A stretch of DNA of 64,000 nucleotides from Chaetoceros tenuissimus (GCA_021927905.1 BLLK01000062.1:1054001-1118000), one strand, 5' to 3'. Shown: positions 40,835 to 51,206, counted from the stretch's first letter. Made by a program: numbers and translations. Notes: generated from the sequence alone by a model not told the origin.

Positions 40835-43800
40835 TTATACTTGCACAATACCTGGCTCCCTAATTCTAATGTTGCATACAACTCCATTGATTCTAATACA
40901 ATCTACAATTGTATCACGATGAGTGACACCAGTTGCACCACCAACTCTAACTCTCCAGACAAAATCAACAATAATAATTTCATCTGAAAGTCGGAATTCA
41001 CGCAAGTTCGGCCAATTCTGTGGGGCTCGAGTCATTCGTTGTGTCTGATCGCATGAGAATTTGAAATGCATATAGAATATTGCCCCTGTGATAGGGTTTG
41101 TAATCAATCTTCTTTCTACTGCATTGGCCAGGCCATGTCGAGAGCACCGAAGATATGATGAAGTCCACCAAGAAAAATTGTGAGAGTCATTTGGTCCTAT
41201 CCCTGATGCAAATTGATCAATTGTTCCCCTTTGATCATTTTGTAAAACAAGCTGCTCATATTCAATATGTTCTAGATGCCTCTCTCCTCTAGTTTCCTCA
41301 TTCATCTGCATATAGGGTTTGATACATTCTTGACCTGTATCATCATGAACTTTTTCCATATTTCCAGGAGGAATTGGACAAAATGTACATTGATTACCTA
41401 CTACTCCCTGATTACGAAGGTTTTGATTCATTCCAAATTCATTCAAACCTGCAACATACATGTTTCTTTGGATCCTTTCTATAACTCTTTGATTGTTTTG
41501 ATTATTTCCAAAATCCCGCATCATTTCCCGCAGAGTTGGTCGCCCCCCTGGCGGAGCAGGAAATACCCTTTCCATATCAGCAATATGCCTACGAAGAGCC
41601 TCATTTTGTCTGTCCCTCTCTAATACAAGGTCGACTCTTTTGGTAGTAAGTACTATAATAGACTCTGTATCCTCAAGGGGATAATAGAGATTAATTGGAT
41701 CACCAAACTTTTTATCTTTCAACAAAAATCTGAACTTTCCCCCTAAAAGTGAATGTACAACGCGTCTTGCAATTTCAGCTGCTAGAATCTCTTGTTTGGC
41801 ATATTCCCTTATAAGTTCTAGTTGACGTTTCATCCCTTTGTATGGAGAAAAAATGATATTCACTCCTTGACCGAATATTACATCTGTGTCTGTGATATTT
41901 TCTTGTGCGATACCATTTGCAATGCTATCTCTACCATACACATGGTAGATGTATGAATCGACATTAGTGTACTTCAGTACTTCTTTATAGCAATTTTCAA
42001 CTTCAACATCGTCACGAGTCCCAACAATAGCTGCAATAGCTTCGCGCCTGGCTTCTGGAGATGGATATTCATTCTGATCGGTTATAAAGAGTGCATCTTT
42101 CAACTTCTCAAGTTCGGTTCTTGTCCAAATATCAGAAATCAGAGGCTGCTGTTGTAGTGGAAGTGGCAACGAATGAGGCTGCTGCTGTGGTGGAAGTGGC
42201 AACAAATGAGAAGGGGGGACAAGAACGGGCGGTTCTATAGAAATATTCTTTGAACTCAGAAGCAATCTTTGAACAAGAACGGGCGGTTCTATAGAAACAT
42301 TCTTTGAACTCAGAAGCAATCTTTGACGGGTTTTACTCTCGATATTCTTGCTGTCAACTTCATACCATAGTTTATCATTTTCATCTTGTTGTAAAAACTT
42401 TCCACCATCAGCTTTCACTTGCCGGATAATAGCAGAAACAATGTCGGTCTTTACAGTATGTTTTCTGGTATGAATGTATGCAGATGCGACAGTCTTGATC
42501 CTTTTACGATAGGTCACATTTCCATGATGGGGATGGGCAATTGGAACTCCTCTTAGACCTAAAAGTACATCAAATCTTCCTGGATTCTGAATACCTCCAG
42601 CCTTTGGCTGAATAGCGCCTGCCTTTGGCGTTGGTATGTTTGCCTCTAATACATTTGTTGGTGATCCAATCTCTTGTAGCAGGGGGGTGTTCGTTGCTAG
42701 AGATGCAGATGATGCTCCAGAGTTGATGCTTACTCGATCACCTTCAACCGATGCCGAAGCAGATGTAAAAGATACAGTCCCACCATTCGTGTCTGCACTT
42801 GTTCCACTCTCGCTCGCTGTAGATGATGCTCCAGAGTTGATGCTTACTCGATCGCCTTCAACCGATGCCGAAGCAGATGTAAAAGAAGCAGATGTAAAAG
42901 ATACAGTCCCACCATTCGTGTCTGCACTTGTTCCACTCTCGCTCGCTGTAGATGATGCTCCAGAGTTGATGCTTACTCGATCGCCTTCAACCGATGCCGA
43001 AGCAGATGTAAAAGATACAGTCCCACCATTCGTGTCTGCACTTGTTCCACTCTCGCTCGCTGCAGATCCTCCATTGTGAGTGCCATATAGAGTTGGTGAA
43101 TGTGTAACATCTGAATATGTAACATCATTGGATGTATCTGGAAGAGTAGTATCAAGATAATGAACTAAGACCAGACTTGGTGGAGGTGACCCATTCAAGA
43201 ATTCCTTTAAGAATTCCGACGTACTAACAACAGGATATAGAGCAGTTCCCTTTTCAGGATCGAGTAAATGATAGGCTCTTCTGTGAAAAGTGCCACAGGT
43301 ACTAGAGTGCACGTAGGTACCAGCGACACGATATTTTTTTTCCAAACGGAGCTTGACGTGATCTTCTCGAACTTTTTTGGAATTTTTCTTTCGGACCCAT
43401 TGATGCCCATCAGCCTTGTAATTTTTAGTAATAGATCTATTGTATAGCAACAACTGACCTGAAGTCGGCGGAGAAACAGGAGGATCAGTCGAGATACCAA
43501 GTATAGGTTTGGTGTGGTTCAAACATGCCTCGATTTCAGAAAGCTATAATGAACAGGGTTAGTGACAAATTGTTGTGAATTTTCGCGTGTTTCATTGAAA
43601 TTCTACTTACTTCCAACCATCTTCGCATAGCTACTGATTTTATTTGAGCAATAGAAACAGTATCACCAGAGTTGTGAGACTCCTCGCCTGTAGTCTCCAT
43701 TCTTTCATCAGCGTGTTCGCGAGCTCTAGGCCTTGTTCTTTCCAACACCTTTATTGCAGTAGCTGCCTGTACTTTGTTGTTTCTATTTTCATCGATAAAT

Positions 43801-45287
43801 GATGATATTGCAGTTCCATCTCCAATATTTGGGTTATTCTCTAACTGTAATGCTGGCATTTGAGGAAAAGAATTTTCAGAGTTGTGAGTATCGATACTAT
43901 CGCTAGGACTGTTCACGGTTGGCATGTATGTGGCAACATTAATTCCAGTATCATCACGAATAGTTTCATCAAAAAATGTGAATTGGTCCAGATTAGAAGG
44001 AAGAATGAGTTCGGACTGAGGTGAATTATGTCCATATGGATCCATTGGAGATAGTACAGTATTGTTTTCAGCTTGTTCAAACGTATTTTCCAGGAAACTA
44101 TCAACGAATCCTTCAAGCAAATTTTCAATGGTTTCACCAGTCAATGAATTGCTATCACTGATAGTATCACATGCTCTATCATGATGAGCCATCTTGCCTT
44201 TACGGGTTCTCTTCCAAAATGATGCTATCATTTCTCTATCCCCTTCTGTAAAGTCACTATCGGTTGAGGAATCGTCACCCTCGTGCATCTCCTTGAACTG
44301 CACACTGTCGGTATTCCTCTCCCTTTTTTTATCATCGTTCCTTTTTTCTTCAATCTAGAAATAATAAATTAATAAGTGTCAAGCCGTTTAAAGAGAGAAC
44401 TAACAGAAACAATGACAAAATGTGCAACTTACCTTGTTGGGTTCCTCCTCTTCATCTTCTTCGAATGATGCAGGGAAATCATCATTTGGAAAATTTGGCC
44501 CAAAGCCATTCTCTTCTTCCATTTCCTTTTCGCCATCATTGCCAAGGTTGAGAGAAAGGCGACCTCCATCTCCATCTGTGGAATCCGACTCTTCTTTTTC
44601 CTCATTGCATGTACCCTTCATTACTGAGCTTTTGTCCCTCAACTTGAAAGGAAGAGATTCCCCTCGAGCTCTAACCATTGTCCTTCCCCATACATTCAGA
44701 AGATCAGGATGACACATACCACTATCACCAATACTCGGACGGGCGAGCAATTCTCTCTTTGGAAGCGCAGCAATCATTTTCGCTCTTTCATTCTTCTTCA
44801 TTCTTTGTCTCTTGGAGCGCAAATGAAAAGGAGTAGCATCACAATCATCATCATTCCAATCAGCAGGATGAACACGGCTCTTTTTCACGATATCTGATGT
44901 ATCCGCAAGCATGTTCGTTATGTGATCATTTGATAATTGTGTTTTTGGATCGAATGTAGAATCATTGTCGAATGCAAAAGGATCCTCATCTCTATTTTGT
45001 CTTTGACGAAAGGTAACCGTAGCATGTGTTTGTATAGCTTCCAGGGTGTCAAGCTGTGCCAAAATCGAATTCTGAGGATCAAGTTTAGGAAAATCAAGTG
45101 AGGAGTCTGGTGGTGGATCCTCACTGAAGTCCAGTGGCGAGTCTGGTGGTGAGTCTGAGTCTGGGCTTTGGAGCTCTAGAACAGTTCTTGGACTATTTGC
45201 TTTTGTTCTTTTCTTCGTTTCAATTTGTTTGATATTTGCATCATGTACTGCTTCAGACGTAACAAACATGTGGTATAACCCAGTCAT
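40835..45287 (-). CDS. Putative regulator: CG-1 (CAMTA-type) domain with DUF6824 and SANT-like domains
   Basis: 1435 residues from exons 45287-44433, 44354-43611 and 43543-40835; introns have GTAAGT...CTAG/TATAG ends and keep frame. The acidic/basic N-terminus (~1-525) has nuclear-type stretches (LRSKRQRMKKNER). A CG-1 DNA-binding domain spans ~528-640 across the last intron: RRWLELSEIEACL, SGQLLLYNRSITKNYKADGH, KKNSKKVREDHVKLRL, TFHRRAYHLLDPE. A Ser/Thr repeat region (~690-815) follows. Then come DUF6824 (~855-942; DVLLGLRGVP...HHGNVTYRKRI...GGKFL...KTRQRLL), a SANT/Myb-like segment (~1004-1058; IWTRTELEKLKDALF, IAAIVGTRDD) and a second, diverged DUF6824-like block (~1087-1182; DTDVIFGQG, LLGGKFRFLL). 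No ankyrin or IQ motifs were seen, unlike animal and plant CAMTAs. Upstream exons cannot be excluded. Confidence 0.75.
42228..42326. repeat. Tandem duplication encoding an 18-residue repeat
   Basis: Two adjacent ~54-bp units containing GGGCGGTTCTATAGAAA and TTCTTTGAACTCAGAAGC differ at one visible base. On the coding strand they give QRLLLSSKNVSIEPPVLV and QRLLLSSKNISIEPPVLV, directly after the first DUF6824 domain. Confidence 0.8.
42700..43070. repeat. Three-copy coding minisatellite (~117-132 bp unit)
   Basis: Three units each containing GATGCTCCAGAGTTGATGCT, CCTTCAACCGATGCCGAAGC and CCACCATTCGTGTCTGCACT. The middle unit has an extra 15 bp (GCAGATGTAAAAGAA duplicated). Protein units read TASESGTSADTNGGTVSFTS then ASVEGDRVSINSGASS. 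Near-identity between copies suggests recent expansion. Confidence 0.88.
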
Positions 45288-45639
45288 TGTGTCATATTCT
45301 TTCACTACTATTGTTTTATTATGGCTGTAGCATTTTTATAATACTCTGTACGGTAGGTACCTAATATCTTACGTTTTCACAGCACATCTTTTTTTCTTTG
45401 GAATAATAATAGGCGGGGGCTTTTAGGTGGCTATGGATCCGATAGAAAAAAGAGAGAGATAAAAGAGGAGAGGGATCCCTCTTACCGGATTGATAACCGT
45501 CTCGAAAAAAGCGACACTTGCGCTTTGAACAATGAACAATAGAATACAGTCATTTTTGGAATCGCTTGTTGGAATCAATTTATTTTTACATATACATACT
45601 ACTAATCATACAAATCGAGGGTGTAGGTATGTATGTACT

Positions 45640-47008
45640 CTAAGCAGAATACTCACTTCGATTAGTTAAAGGTTCAAGATTCCGGTCCAACCCATTCCCA
45701 TGATCATGTCTCCCTTCTTCTTTATGAGTTACTACCTCAGCATCATTTTCTCTATTTGAAGAAACTTTTTGTGGTAGTAGAAGCCTCCTAATGCGTTCAT
45801 TCAAAATAGAAACTTCAGCTTGTTGCTGCTGTACTTGATAGTCGCTAACTAAATACACTCCCATCACAAAAAAGAGAAAAGTACATACATAGCCCCCTCT
45901 ATTTATAATTTTGTCATCCCAAACAACAAGACCTACGATGGCATTTAGAAGAATATTGATACTGAGTAAGAAAAGCAGATACTCTGTTTGATGTTCTATG
46001 ATGCTGATTCTCATAATACTTGTGAATGCGATTGATACCTTCGATATGAAGATCAGGGCCAAGTTATAGCCAAAGAATGAACCTTCTAAAATTGGTAGAA
46101 ATTTGCTTGAAGATGTTTCAATGCCCATGTGTATTGACTCTGTTAAAAGCAACATTAGAAATATTGCTCGATTTGATTCTTTGGTTTTACGAAATAAAAG
46201 ATAAAACTGAAATGGTACTGTCACAAACACAGCGATAAATACAACGACCCGGATAAAATTCAGTTTTCCATCGTGAGATAGAATCGTATCGTAGGCCTCA
46301 GTATCTTTCCTTAATTCTGGGCCGACAACCACTAGCATCGCGCCTGAGAAAAGTAAAATGTAATGTCCAAGACTTGTCTAGGATCATACAAATAAAAGTC
46401 AGAGAATTGCATCAAATGATCAATGAAGAAAGGATCATATTGGGCATGCTGTTTTCACTCACTTCTTTTGATGGAATTTCTTCTGTCTTCAAGACATATG
46501 AAAATGTAACCACTGAACACAGTATTTGCGCAATCTGCTTGACTGGTGAGAAGATTGAGACAGGACCAAACCAAGGGCCTATGATGCCTAGGAGTCCGGC
46601 GAGAAATGCAAATAAAAAGTTGAAAAAGTATGCCTGGTAAAAATCTCTGAGTTAAAGGTGTCATAGGTGCTTGAGGAGGAGAAATAACACTAGAACTTAC
46701 AATTATCCACCAAATCTTTTTCACTTTCTCTTGAGAAAATAATGTATTTTCGGGGCTTTGGGTGGGCGAAGATGACTCCTCATCTTCGCTATCAGATCTA
46801 TCTTTCATCATTTTTTCCAGCCTTTTTGGTAAGTGCGTCGAAGTTGCTGCAAGAGTCTGATCACAGAAAGAGAGCTATATGAGAGACGATGATTCTTCAA
46901 ATTCTTTTGGAAATAATGGGTAGACATACGCACCATACACAAACCAGATAAAACTGCAAAAGGTAACAAAAGTGCCAGCGACTCCGCTACTCGAAAGAAA
47001 AACACCAT
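45640..47008 (-). CDS. Multi-pass membrane protein of unknown family (four exons)
   Basis: 379 residues from exons 47008-46934, 46856-46701, 46633-46463 and 46377-45640; every junction is in phase 0 with GT-AG ends. Hydrophobic segments: start (FFFRVAESLALLLPFAVLSG), AYFFNFLFAFLAGLLGIIG, IAQILCSVVTFSYVLK, LGHYILLFSGAMLVVVG, FIRVVVFIAVFVTVPFQFYL, YNLALIFISKVSIAFTSIM, LLFLLSINILLNAIVGLVV and YVCTFLFFVMGVYLVS, about eight spans. Between the first and second is a ~45-residue Ser/Glu-rich loop (SDSEDEESSSPTQSPEN). The tail after the last span is a coiled-coil-like QVQQQQAEVSILNERIRRLL plus polar sequence. I do not recognise the family. It shares a 260-bp divergent promoter with the YVH1-like phosphatase gene. 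Confidence 0.7.
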
Positions 47009-47267
47009 ATTGATTGTAGGATTTAATCTGTTCTTGCTATGTACAGTACCTAATTGAATTCATGAAATTTTGTGGATAATAGCGTGATAGTGTGCATCAA
47101 GATGAACACAGTGTTGGGGTCAGTGTGTGGTACGTAGTGGTAAATAATATCCCAGCCTAAGGTACGTACTGGCGTATGTATTCGTAGAAATTCGGCTTGT
47201 ACTTTTTTAGAAATAATTGACGCCAGAGAATATCCTCATAGTAGATAAACGTACATAAAGGGGACAA

Positions 47268-48410
47268 ATGAAAATCTTCGGTCTTCGGTCAGCGGTCAGC
47301 CACAAATCAAAAAATCAGCATCACAAAAGGTTTTACGTCATGACTACATTTCATGTAGAGTCTGGTACTGATTGTTTTCAAAGAACATTTAATATGGGCA
47401 CGTTTGATAAGGTTGCAAAATCCCTGTATGTAGGAGATTACAAAACTGCCCAGAATAATCGCATACTTCAAAGTTTGGGAATCACACATATTGTCTCTTG
47501 TGGTTTCAACAAAGGTTACTTTCTTGATGAATTCAAATACTTTTGCATAGACATCAATGACACCCCAACTTCTATTTTATTGCCTTTTCTTCCTCGTGCT
47601 GTGAAATTTATAGAGATGGCAATTGAGAGTGGCGGTATAGTGTATGTCCACTGCGTCCACGGGCAGTCAAGAAGCTGCGCAGTATGTATTGCTTATTTGA
47701 TGAGTATGCACATTGAAAACCTGCAAGAATCTATTCGAGACGATGATGATGATTTATTATCCAAATACTATGAGAAAGTAATTCATGCAAGGAAGTGCAT
47801 GGCAATAAATCCAGGTTTTATGAAACAATTGGAGTTTTACAAAAGAATGAAACTGACACAACGGGAAGAGAACATACCTAGATCAGATCATATGAAAAGC
47901 TTGTCTAAAAGCCGTGCAACATTTAGATTATTCAGAGCGCACTTGGAGTTTTTCCTTCAAGGGAAAATATCCACCTTCATGTCTATAGACTCTGATAAGT
48001 CAAAAAAAGTTATACATTGTGCCAAATGCAACGAAGTCCTTTGTTTGGATGAAAATCTTCCTTTCATGCTTTCAGATGATGAGATTACCAGTTTGCCTTC
48101 ATCGGAGTATTGGATCAACAGTTGTGGTGGTATAGAATACAGAAACTCAATGTCTAGATCATCACCCAATTTCAACCAATTGTTAATGAAGGTCATTTCT
48201 AATAATGAAGGAATAGTGATAGAACCTATGAAATGGATGCGGGAGTCCATGAATGTTACAATGATAAATGGCGAAATATTTAATGTGAAGGGAAATCTTC
48301 AATGTCCTTCATGCTCAAGAGTTGTTGGGCTTTATGATTGGTCCCAAAAAGACACATTGACTTCACTATTACTGATGAAGTCTAAAATTGAATTGAGAGT
48401 CAAAAGATGA
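47268..48410 (+). CDS. Dual-specificity phosphatase, YVH1/DUSP12 family
   Basis: 380 residues, single exon. The phosphatase domain starts about residue 45 (FDKVAKSLYVGDYKTAQNN) and has the signature VHCVHGQSRSCAVCIAYLMS (HCx5R) near residue 127. The general-acid region is FKYFCIDINDTPTSI. The C-terminal zinc domain follows the YVH1 pattern: HCAKCNEVLCL, then IEPMKWM (the 'EPlxWM' motif) and LQCPSCSRVVGLYDWSQ. YVH1 proteins work in 60S ribosome maturation (release of Mrt4), often independently of phosphatase activity. The final CxxC-type pair of canonical YVH1 is not seen after YDWSQ. The ATG at 47268 is first in frame; 47341 or 47395 are alternatives nearer the domain. Confidence 0.87.
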   Translation: MKIFGLRSAVSHKSKNQHHKRFYVMTTFHVESGTDCFQRTFNMGTFDKVAKSLYVGDYKTAQNNRILQSLGITHIVSCGFNKGYFLDEFKYFCIDINDTPTSILLPFLPRAVKFIEMAIESGGIVYVHCVHGQSRSCAVCIAYLMSMHIENLQESIRDDDDDLLSKYYEKVIHARKCMAINPGFMKQLEFYKRMKLTQREENIPRSDHMKSLSKSRATFRLFRAHLEFFLQGKISTFMSIDSDKSKKVIHCAKCNEVLCLDENLPFMLSDDEITSLPSSEYWINSCGGIEYRNSMSRSSPNFNQLLMKVISNNEGIVIEPMKWMRESMNVTMINGEIFNVKGNLQCPSCSRVVGLYDWSQKDTLTSLLLMKSKIELRVKR

Positions 48411-48488
48411 ACAACTTATTATTGCTGATTTTTAAAATAAATAAAAATACACAAGATTATTCTCTTGTCATGCCTACAATGATTCTAT

Positions 48489-49613
48489 TTAGCGATTCTC
48501 TATCAAATCCTGCATTGTTTTCAATGTCAAATTTCGGTCCTTTAATTCTGGACGCAGGCTCACATTCATTCTACCTCCTTCGTCTTCGAGTAAATCATTA
48601 TTACGGAATGAAAAATAAAACAAAGACCGTCTCTTATTACTTTTATTAGCAGAGCCACAATGAAGAGTCATAGCAGAATACAGAGTACAATCCCCCGAAT
48701 CCAAAGTCCCTAGGACATTGTAAGACGTAGCTACTAAACCATTTGCATTTGGATCTAAATGTCTATTTCCCAAGTCGTCATGGTGTTCTTTGTTGGCAGA
48801 CTGAAGATGGATCGATTTTTAAGTTGTTAAATCTGATGATAATAAGAGAAGTATGTACTAATGTTTTTGCATAAAACTTACCTTTGGCATGAATACTGTT
48901 GGACCCATTTGCTCGTCAATGTCTTGAAGAGCAATGAAGCAAGTCAAAATTGGATGAATTGTATCCTGGTATAAGATATCAGGATGCAATGGTTGGGCAG
49001 AACTATTTGGATCGCTAATAAGTGTTGATAGCTCGTATAATTCTGCATCGCTTCCTAAGACAGATTCTATAGCTGTTGATATTGGACTTCCTTCACATAA
49101 AACTTCACTGAGACAATCCATTACGATTTCGCTAGCTTCTATTGGTAGCAACAAATCATATCTATTTTCCTTACAATATACATTTCCAAAAAGTGACAAC
49201 TCAGGAAAGATCCCTTTCTCTACAGCATATGATGTATCTTTCAGCAAGTTATTCGTGTAGTTTCTCATTCTCTCTGCATTCTTTTTCGAAAGAACATTAT
49301 CAATGCGAGCAACTCCGTCATCCATTAGTACACTTCCAAAACCATGTAGGTCAGAGGAACTATCAAAATCCGAGTCCTCAATATCATGTTTTGTTTTTGT
49401 TATAGATCTCTGCGATTCGGTTTTCATTTCCAAGTGGCCTTGATTCCGAGCCAGAATCTGCCCTTCGGTCATCCGAGAAACATCAGTTGCTTCTGTTTGT
49501 ACAGTTGACAGGAGGTGAGTAGAATGACTTCTAGTACTTCTCCCATTATGCATGAAGAATCCATTTGCAACAGAGAAGAAAACCTGAATAACTGCAAACT
49601 TTGATGCTTTCAT
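48489..49613 (-). CDS. PhyH-type Fe(II)/2-oxoglutarate dioxygenase, possibly organelle-targeted
   Basis: 347 residues from exons 49613-48882 and 48800-48489; the 81-nt intron joins TVFMPK-SANKEHHDD. The iron ligands are HPD in QPLHPDILYQDT and the distal His in MTLHCGSANKSNKRRSLF, whose Arg would hold 2-oxoglutarate. FIALQDIDEQMGPTVFMP between them is typical of the phytanoyl-CoA dioxygenase family. The N-terminus MKASKFAVIQVFFSVANGFF resembles a signal peptide with a following Phe, like a weak plastid-type presequence, but the motif is not canonical. The substrate is unknown. TGACGT lies about 85 bp upstream of the start codon. Confidence 0.82.
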
Positions 49614-50088
49614 TTTGATAGGTGCTTGATTATATCTGATATATTACGAAATTAAGCGAGAATGATATGTTGTGAGAGATTGGTCTGTAATTAGAAATGA
49701 CGTCGACGTAAAAACACAGAGTTGAAGTGCAAGTCAAGAAGAAAGGAACAAAATGTGACAAGAAAAGGCTCGAACGAAGACAGACGAACATTGTTGAAAG
49801 AGAAAGAAGTGAGAAGGGAAGGGAAGGGAAGGGAAGGAAAGGGAAGGAAAGGAAAGAACTTTTTCATCGTCATTGGAACAAGGAGTTTACTTTTATTTTC
49901 ATAAAGTTGTATGGTTGGAAAACGAATACGCTATGTAGACAAGGATAAAAATTCAAAGGATGTATTACCACTTATGACCAGTATCTGCAACCAAATCATT
50001 TGCCCATAAAAATAAAATAATCATTATTATAGAATACATTGAAAATATTGAACACTTTGTCCAGTGAGTATCTTATTGTACATAAATT
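49614..50088. other. Upstream region of the PhyH gene with purine tract and TGACGT
   Basis: 475 bp. TGACGTCGACGT (49698-49709) carries the TGACGT core described for CO2/cAMP-responsive elements of diatom promoters; here that function is only suggested. A GGGAA/GGAAA simple repeat lies at ~49814-49856. No gene seen. Confidence 0.35.
49814..49856 (+). repeat. GGGAA/GGAAA purine microsatellite
   Basis: About eight units of GGGAAG/GGAAAG type, all purine on the plus strand. Situated in the upstream region of the PhyH gene and downstream of the methyltransferase gene. Confidence 0.9.
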
Positions 50089-50832
50089 TCATTTCCTCCT
50101 GCGCCAAGAATAAAGATTTGCACCTAGATCAATTGTTACACCGCCATTTTCAGCAAAAGCTAGTCCTCCATCATGGATTGTTTCCCATTTGTTTTCATCA
50201 AATGCTTCGCTGATTACGTCTGAAGGAATGACGTTGGAAATACTAACCACTTTGCCTCCTGATACTGTGACCCTCTCTAATTCTGATATAGATTCTTTGA
50301 AAGCCTCAATTGAATGGATATAAATTGCATCTAACGTTCCTTTATCAAATGTAGTATCTATAGATCCATCATTCAAAGGTAAATCCCTTGCATCAGCCTG
50401 AAAAATATTCACATTTCTATCGGAGAATAAAGTCTTTGCCCTCTCAACTGCTGCATCAGAATAATCAAACGCGATCATATTATTCCAACCTTCGTCAAAC
50501 ATCTGAACAGGAACAATATCATTTCCAATTCCAGCTACCAAAATTTGTGAAGATTTATCAGGTACCAAATCAAGCCAAAATGGTTTTATTTCTTCCCATC
50601 CACTGTACCACGAGTATTTATCAGCGGGTCGATCACCATTCCCATTATACATATCATCCCAGTATTTCTTTATCCCAAACACACATTTTCCCGTGGAATC
50701 ATCAATATTAGATGTACGAGTAAGTGACATCTTTGTAGATTGCCTCCTTATTGATATTCTTGCTGCTTCATGATTTCGTTTGCTCCGAGTTTCAGATGTA
50801 AACGCAATGAGAAGGATATGTTTGAGAATCAT
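50089..50832 (-). CDS. SAM-dependent methyltransferase, EEF1AKMT4/METTL13-like
   Basis: 247 residues, single exon, first ATG at 50832. The family's leading motif KKYWDDMY and YSWYSGWEEIKPF come before motif I, ILVAGIGNDIVPVQM, which binds S-adenosylmethionine. VNIFQADARDLPLNDGSIDT and FDKGTLDAI are the post-I and catalytic-face motifs seen in the EEF1A lysine methyltransferase group. The N-terminal ~45 residues (MILKHILLIAF..., then Arg/Lys/Ser-rich) could be a mitochondrial or other transit sequence; MSLTRTSN is a possible internal start. Protein lysine methylation is likely but the substrate is inferred. Confidence 0.83.
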   Translation of the reverse strand: MILKHILLIAFTSETRSKRNHEAARISIRRQSTKMSLTRTSNIDDSTGKCVFGIKKYWDDMYNGNGDRPADKYSWYSGWEEIKPFWLDLVPDKSSQILVAGIGNDIVPVQMFDEGWNNMIAFDYSDAAVERAKTLFSDRNVNIFQADARDLPLNDGSIDTTFDKGTLDAIYIHSIEAFKESISELERVTVSGGKVVSISNVIPSDVISEAFDENKWETIHDGGLAFAENGGVTIDLGANLYSWRRRK

Positions 50833-50914
50833 CACTATTCAGGCCGTTCCAACTAATTTCAAGTACCGTCTTAAATGGTTAAAATTAAAAATGATGCAAA
50901 AAAGCAAAGAAAAC

Positions 50915-50919
50915 AAAAA
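50915..50919 (-). terminator. RNA polymerase III T5 terminator of the permuted tRNA-Cys gene
   Basis: Five T on the minus strand, 4 nt after the anticodon-loop end of the 5' half. It closes the transcription unit exactly where expected if the halves are transcribed in the permuted order. Confidence 0.7.
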
Positions 50920-50922
50920 GTA

Positions 50923-51001
50923 TCTGCAATCGAACGCTCTACCACTGAGCTATATGCGCGCAAGAAGCGCACAACCGGGATCGAACCAGTGACCATTCGA
51001 A
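50923..51001 (-). tRNA. Circularly permuted tRNA-Cys (GCA): 3' half precedes 5' half
   Basis: On the minus strand the order is 3' half (51001-50966), 6-nt link TCTTGC (50965-50960), 5' half (50959-50923), then ATAC and TTTTT (50919-50915), a Pol III terminator. 5' half: acceptor GCGCATA, D arm GCTC/GAGC with loop AGTGGTA, G26, stem TTCGA, loop TTGCAGA (anticodon GCA). 3' half: stem TCGAA, variable TGGTC, T arm ACTGG/CCGGT with loop TTCGATC, acceptor TGTGCGC, discriminator T. Acceptor pairs 7/7 (one G-U), D 4/4, anticodon 5/5, T 5/5 (one G-U). U73 and the GCA loop are Cys identity features. No CCA is encoded. GCAGAT occurs at both outer ends (51007-51002 and 50927-50922), so the exact exon ends in the anticodon loop are ambiguous. 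Processing by circularisation is inferred. Confidence 0.85.
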
Positions 51002-51206
51002 ATCTGCTAAGGAGAACAGTTGAAATCTAGTATATATATATGCAAATTATAGATGAAGTTCTTCATGACCACGCATTATTTTTTTTTGGAAAGAATGTTG
51101 TCGTCCATTCAAACAGCAAACAGCACTATCGATATGTCCATTGTGTAAAAACAAAGTTGAATTTTTGTTTTCAGGTTCAAACCTAGCTAGTATATTTTTT
51201 GAAACT

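Noticed and set aside
42636-43079. Plus-strand 147-codon repetitive frame
   Set aside because: Antisense of the coding minisatellite; stop-free only because the repeat unit happens to be stop-free on both strands.
50923-50967. An ordinary, linear tRNA gene in this spot
   Set aside because: Neither half is followed (5' half) or preceded (3' half) by its partner in normal order; the 5' half runs into a T5 tract and the 3' half is upstream. Only the permuted reading gives a complete cloverleaf.
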